NCBI GenBank assembly: GCA_003194525.1 | Contig: NBIV01000024.1 | Location: 1-64,000 of the forward strand | DNA from: Gracilariopsis chorda | Taxonomy: Eukaryota; Rhodophyta; Florideophyceae; Gracilariales; Gracilariaceae | Direction: 5' to 3' | Length of the DNA stretch: 64,000 bases | Shown: positions 60,842-64,000 of the stretch, one piece after another | Position numbering within the stretch: position 1 is the stretch's first letter | How the letters are laid out: the number at the start of each line of letters is the position of its first letter | The notes under the pieces: generated by a model | The model's input: the letters and a program-made list of their open reading frames with translations, nothing else | Told to the model about the DNA's origin: nothing | The model's database searches: none | Translations under genes and position numbers: made by a program

Positions 60842-61996
60842 ATGATCGCCCCGAGTCTCCCCCTGGCCCCCGTGGTCTTTATCATCTTTATGGCCCTCCT
60901 TCCAACGCTGCTCTCCGCCCAAAAGCTCCACAACGTTGACATGCGCGATCTTACCGCCGCCGGTCAGTTATCCGATGATTCCAAAGACGTGCGCATTTCA
61001 CCCGCCAAAATCGCTCTCTTGCATATGGTCAACGATGTCTGGTTCTTTCGTGAACTTTCCGAAGTTGTTTTGCGAAACAAGCGACGGTACGCTACCCGCC
61101 ATTCGTACGAAATGGTCGTTCACACGCCGTATGAAACTACAGGTCTTTTCACGCCTGCTGATTGTACCGAGCCGTCCGTCACTCGACGCGTTACGGATGG
61201 AAACTGCTTTAAGAAGAAGACTGACTTCAAGTTGGATGAGCGAGCGCCTACGTTTGGAAAGATCAAGTTAGCACTTGATGCCTGTGTCGGCCGTCCTGAT
61301 TATTGGTTGTTATGGACTGATGCAGATGCTATGATTGTCAATCAGACAGTATCATTACTCGACATTGTAGATGATGCATATGATGTCATTGTCACACATG
61401 ACTGGTTTATGCTCAACGCCGGTGTCATGCTTTATCGCTGTTCGCCATGGAACATCCAATTTCTGCAGCGCGTGTACGATGCCCGCCAATTTGACAAGGC
61501 GCTCGCCCTGGATCAGAGTGCATTCAACGACTTTTTCACAAAGGACGAGCAGGTAAAACCGCACGTCAAGAACGTACCAAAGCATCTAATCAACGTATAC
61601 ACAGAGGAGTATCGTCCCGGAGACTTCATTCTTCACTTTGCTGGAAAGCTGTACGAGGCCACTCCGTGGGGAATCACTGATATTGCCCGTCAATTCGATG
61701 TTTTGTCCCGAGTCGATGACGTTGAAAAAATCTCTCACTTCTTTAGTACTCGCTACTTGCTCAACTATTTCTCTGGAACATGCGTCATGGGACCCCCTGA
61801 CAAGGATCCCAAGAGAGACTGTGATCCGTTCGACGACCGCAGGCTAAAACTACCCGAACCACTTATTGCAATGAGCTACCCAAATCGTTACCGTCAATTG
61901 GAGTATCGCAACCCGCGAATGAAGGACTGGAAGGATCCGTACGATGTACCAGGCGCCACTGACATCAAGGTCAGGCGACATGTTCATTCTTCGTAA
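60842..61996 (+). CDS. GT34-family glycosyltransferase (type II membrane)
   Basis: The 384-residue protein starts at the ATG at 60842, giving a signal-anchor (SLPLAPVVFIIFMALLPTLL). The GT34 (GMA12/MNN10, plant xyloglucan xylosyltransferase) pattern is present: VLRNKRRYATRHSYEMVVH, a DxD metal-binding motif in YWLLWTDADAMIVN, VTHDWFMLNAGVMLYRCSPW, and YRPGDFILHFAGK. The family adds alpha-linked galactose, mannose or xylose in the Golgi, and a wall or N-glycan role fits a red alga. The stop codon lies only 32 bases from the stop of the converging helicase gene. No intron is needed. Confidence 0.85.
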   Translation: MIAPSLPLAPVVFIIFMALLPTLLSAQKLHNVDMRDLTAAGQLSDDSKDVRISPAKIALLHMVNDVWFFRELSEVVLRNKRRYATRHSYEMVVHTPYETTGLFTPADCTEPSVTRRVTDGNCFKKKTDFKLDERAPTFGKIKLALDACVGRPDYWLLWTDADAMIVNQTVSLLDIVDDAYDVIVTHDWFMLNAGVMLYRCSPWNIQFLQRVYDARQFDKALALDQSAFNDFFTKDEQVKPHVKNVPKHLINVYTEEYRPGDFILHFAGKLYEATPWGITDIARQFDVLSRVDDVEKISHFFSTRYLLNYFSGTCVMGPPDKDPKRDCDPFDDRRLKLPEPLIAMSYPNRYRQLEYRNPRMKDWKDPYDVPGATDIKVRRHVHSS

Positions 61997-62028
61997 CAAC
62001 CTAACCACATCACTCATTGTAAAACGTA

Positions 62029-63777
62029 CTACCGCCCTCTCCTCCTCCTTCCCCTTCCCCGCGATCGATCGATAAGTTCCCATCCAGAATCTACAATTTC
62101 ACCCAGTCCATCCGGAAGTGACGTTCCTTTCCGCCCGTACGCCCTCAGTGCGTCACTCAGGAAAGCACTATCCCCTTTATTACCTTTGACAACCAGAGTC
62201 CACGAAGTTCCTTTTCTTCCAGCCCGCCCTGTACGACCCACGCGATGAACATGCCATTCCCAGCTCTTGGCACAGCCATAGTTCACAACGTTTCGAACAT
62301 CTTCAATATCCAGACCGCGCGCAGAGAGATCGGTTGTCACCAATAGTGGAAACTCTCCGCTGCGGAACATCTTCAACAACCCTTCGCGGTCCGCCGCGTC
62401 GGTCTCCCCATGAATGCAAGCGGCGGCAATTCCCTTACGACGAATAGAATTGGCCACCGCAGCAGCGTCACCTCTAGTGCCACAGAAAACAATCACCAAT
62501 CCTTCTTCTCTCATTCGGAGTATGGCATCAAGCAGCCAGGATATTCTCTCAGCATCGCTTAGAAACGAACGATACTTTTCAGTAACACTTTCATTCACCA
62601 TCGCAGTTCCACCCGCCCCCTTAATTTCAACGCGCACCGGATCTCGCAAGATTTCTTCCGCGAACCCTCTAACCATCTTCGGAAAAGTTGCAGAGAACAG
62701 CAAACGTTGAGAGTCTGGTCGCAGTTGAGATACAATGGCTCGCACTTGATCCGTAAAACCAAGGTCAAACATCCGATCTGCCTCATCCACCACGACAAAA
62801 GAACACCTTGTCATACCACAAGCGCGCATCTTGAGCATGTCAATCAATCTACCGGGGGTGGCAACAAGCACCTCTGCTCCAGAATCTCGAATGCGCTTGA
62901 ATTGCTCGTACTTCGCATGACCTCCTACCACGCACAAAACCCCAGGGCGAGCATCGAATCGGCGAAGAACGGACGTGATCTGCGTTGCAAGCTCGCGTGT
63001 AGGTGACAGTACTATAGCTACTGGGCCAGCGCCACGAGAGGAACTCCCAGACTGACGAGCTACATGAGACAAAAGTGGTATACCGTAAGCTGCAGTTTTA
63101 CCACTGCCGGTCTTGGCAATACCGACCATATCACGACCCGCTAATACCCCTGGAATGGCCACCTTCTGAATCGGTGTTGGTGTAGCGAAAGCATTGAGTA
63201 TAGCTGAAAGTAGAGGTTTCGGTAGCTCCAACGCTAGGTCTTCAAATGATACTAAAGGGAAAAAGCGTCCATTGTGAAGCGAAGCTCCTAAAAGTTGTAG
63301 TTGCACTTTCAGGTTTTCCGTGCCTAACTTGAGGCGAGGCAGAGGTTCATATCGGGACCAAGCTACTTTGGATAGTTGGACGTTGGAGTAGTCAATGGGT
63401 TTCAGCTTTAGATCACGCGCATGTTCGTTTTCATCTTCATTCTGTTGTTGTTCATCTCCAACTTGACCAGGTCTCCTGCGACGTAAGTTGACATCGTCGC
63501 TGTCACTATCGTGTTGTCTCACCTTTTGAACAAGGCTGTTTCTGTGTTTGGAGAGAGAGGGGCCTGAGCTATGAAGATTGTTCATAAATGCATCTAGAGT
63601 GTCTTCCTCGGGCGAAACGTTTGTAATTTCTGTTACACTCTCTTGAGTTTGAGAAATATCATCGGGCTTCGTGACTATGTTCGAAAACCTTTTAAGGTGC
63701 GATGGCCTTCTTTTCGTCGCTTCATCAGAATCGGAGTCATTTGTGAACATAGAAGGCGCCGGTCGCGCCCTCTTCAT
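62029..63777 (-). CDS. DEAD-box RNA helicase, DDX42/RH24-like
   Basis: The 582-residue protein has an acidic N-terminus of ~130 residues, then the helicase core with all motifs: Q motif region FATPTPIQKVAIP, GSGKT, PTRELA, GGHAKYEQF, ATPGRLIDM, DEAD in VVVDEADRMFDLGF, SAT, VIVFCGTR, TTDLSARGLDIE and HRVGRTGRAGRKG. The K-x-R-C-M-T-R stretch after ATPGRLID and the DRMFDLGF block fit the DDX42/RH24 and Prp5 neighbourhood. DDX42 associates with the SF3b part of U2 snRNP in animals. The C-terminus is Arg/Gly-rich (RSRGRGRRRRGR). The start ATG is at 63777. Confidence 0.88.
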   Translation of the reverse strand: MKRARPAPSMFTNDSDSDEATKRRPSHLKRFSNIVTKPDDISQTQESVTEITNVSPEEDTLDAFMNNLHSSGPSLSKHRNSLVQKVRQHDSDSDDVNLRRRRPGQVGDEQQQNEDENEHARDLKLKPIDYSNVQLSKVAWSRYEPLPRLKLGTENLKVQLQLLGASLHNGRFFPLVSFEDLALELPKPLLSAILNAFATPTPIQKVAIPGVLAGRDMVGIAKTGSGKTAAYGIPLLSHVARQSGSSSRGAGPVAIVLSPTRELATQITSVLRRFDARPGVLCVVGGHAKYEQFKRIRDSGAEVLVATPGRLIDMLKMRACGMTRCSFVVVDEADRMFDLGFTDQVRAIVSQLRPDSQRLLFSATFPKMVRGFAEEILRDPVRVEIKGAGGTAMVNESVTEKYRSFLSDAERISWLLDAILRMREEGLVIVFCGTRGDAAAVANSIRRKGIAAACIHGETDAADREGLLKMFRSGEFPLLVTTDLSARGLDIEDVRNVVNYGCAKSWEWHVHRVGRTGRAGRKGTSWTLVVKGNKGDSAFLSDALRAYGRKGTSLPDGLGEIVDSGWELIDRSRGRGRRRRGR

Positions 63778-64000
63778 GGTAACTCATGAGACGCTTTCAA
63801 AACACACACCAGTGCCGTCAAATGGGCAGCTGAACCAGACAGCGGAAGTGTGCCGTATCAACTTGCAAGTCGGTAAAAACATGCCACACGCATTCCGGTG
63901 ATCGTCGCAAAAAACAAAAAGGCAGGGACATGCTCATTTCACAACAATTCCAAAACTGTGTAAATTTTGAAACTGGGGAGGATGGTCTCTTCTGTATGGC
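63778..64000. promoter_or_regulatory. Upstream region of the helicase gene
   Basis: Last 223 bases of the window, upstream of the minus-strand helicase. No further gene is visible. Confidence 0.3.

Overview
The window is eukaryotic nuclear DNA. Its genes are short and almost intron-free: the two introns I can place precisely are 102 and 104 nt, both in the 6-phosphogluconolactonase gene. Intergenic DNA is filled with Ty3/gypsy, pogo-like and LINE/SINE-type transposons. Proteasome, kinesin, eIF1, DEAD-box, Gemin7-like and Erg28-like genes, compact architecture, and a mix of VTC1, MetE, GT34 and FkbM-type genes fit a red alga of the florideophyte type (Chondrus-like). That assignment is inference from gene style, not from a marker gene.

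Layout: 1-9846 is a nest of transposons. A minus-strand Ty3/gypsy element (gag, CCHC nucleocapsid, protease, start of reverse transcriptase) appears to sit inside the integrase region of a plus-strand chromodomain-type gypsy element, whose 3' LTR in turn interrupts a pogo-like transposase gene. 10868-13268 carries 6-phosphogluconolactonase (minus) and a VTC1-like membrane protein (plus), divergently arranged. 13.3-16.2 kb is repeat-rich. 16.2-32 kb is a gene-dense block: SARAF-like protein, kinesin, a fucosyltransferase-like type II membrane enzyme, cobalamin-independent methionine synthase, proteasome alpha subunit, organellar-type histidyl-tRNA synthetase, eIF1, an F-box protein and a LisH/CTLH/WD40 protein. 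32.5-37.2 kb is gene-poor with a dead LINE. 37.2-49.5 kb holds a secreted low-complexity protein, a Gemin7-like Sm protein, a bZIP protein, a FkbM methyltransferase, a PAF-acetylhydrolase-like lipase, a divergent isopropylmalate-dehydrogenase paralogue, Erg28, an RluA-type pseudouridine synthase and tRNA-Ala(AGC). 49.5-55 kb is a GCGC-rich, homopolymer-rich tract with only a small pipsqueak-HTH protein. 55.3-56.6 kb holds an ApaH-like phosphatase. 56.6-60.6 kb is repeat-bearing intergenic DNA with a clean SINE-like insertion, and 60.8-63.8 kb has a tail-to-tail GT34 glycosyltransferase and DDX42-like helicase.

The genes are mostly independent housekeeping genes rather than one pathway. Two themes recur: Golgi/secretory enzymes (fucosyltransferase-like, GT34, FkbM, a secreted matrix-like protein) that fit an alga with an elaborate cell wall, and RNA-processing factors (Gemin7-like, DDX42-like, pseudouridine synthase, ApaH-like phosphatase). 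The strongest curiosities are the nested transposons with a duplicated polypurine tract, a SINE-like element with a 14-bp target duplication whose tail matches that of a LINE in the same window, and an isopropylmalate-dehydrogenase paralogue lacking the catalytic tyrosine and the usual NAD loop.
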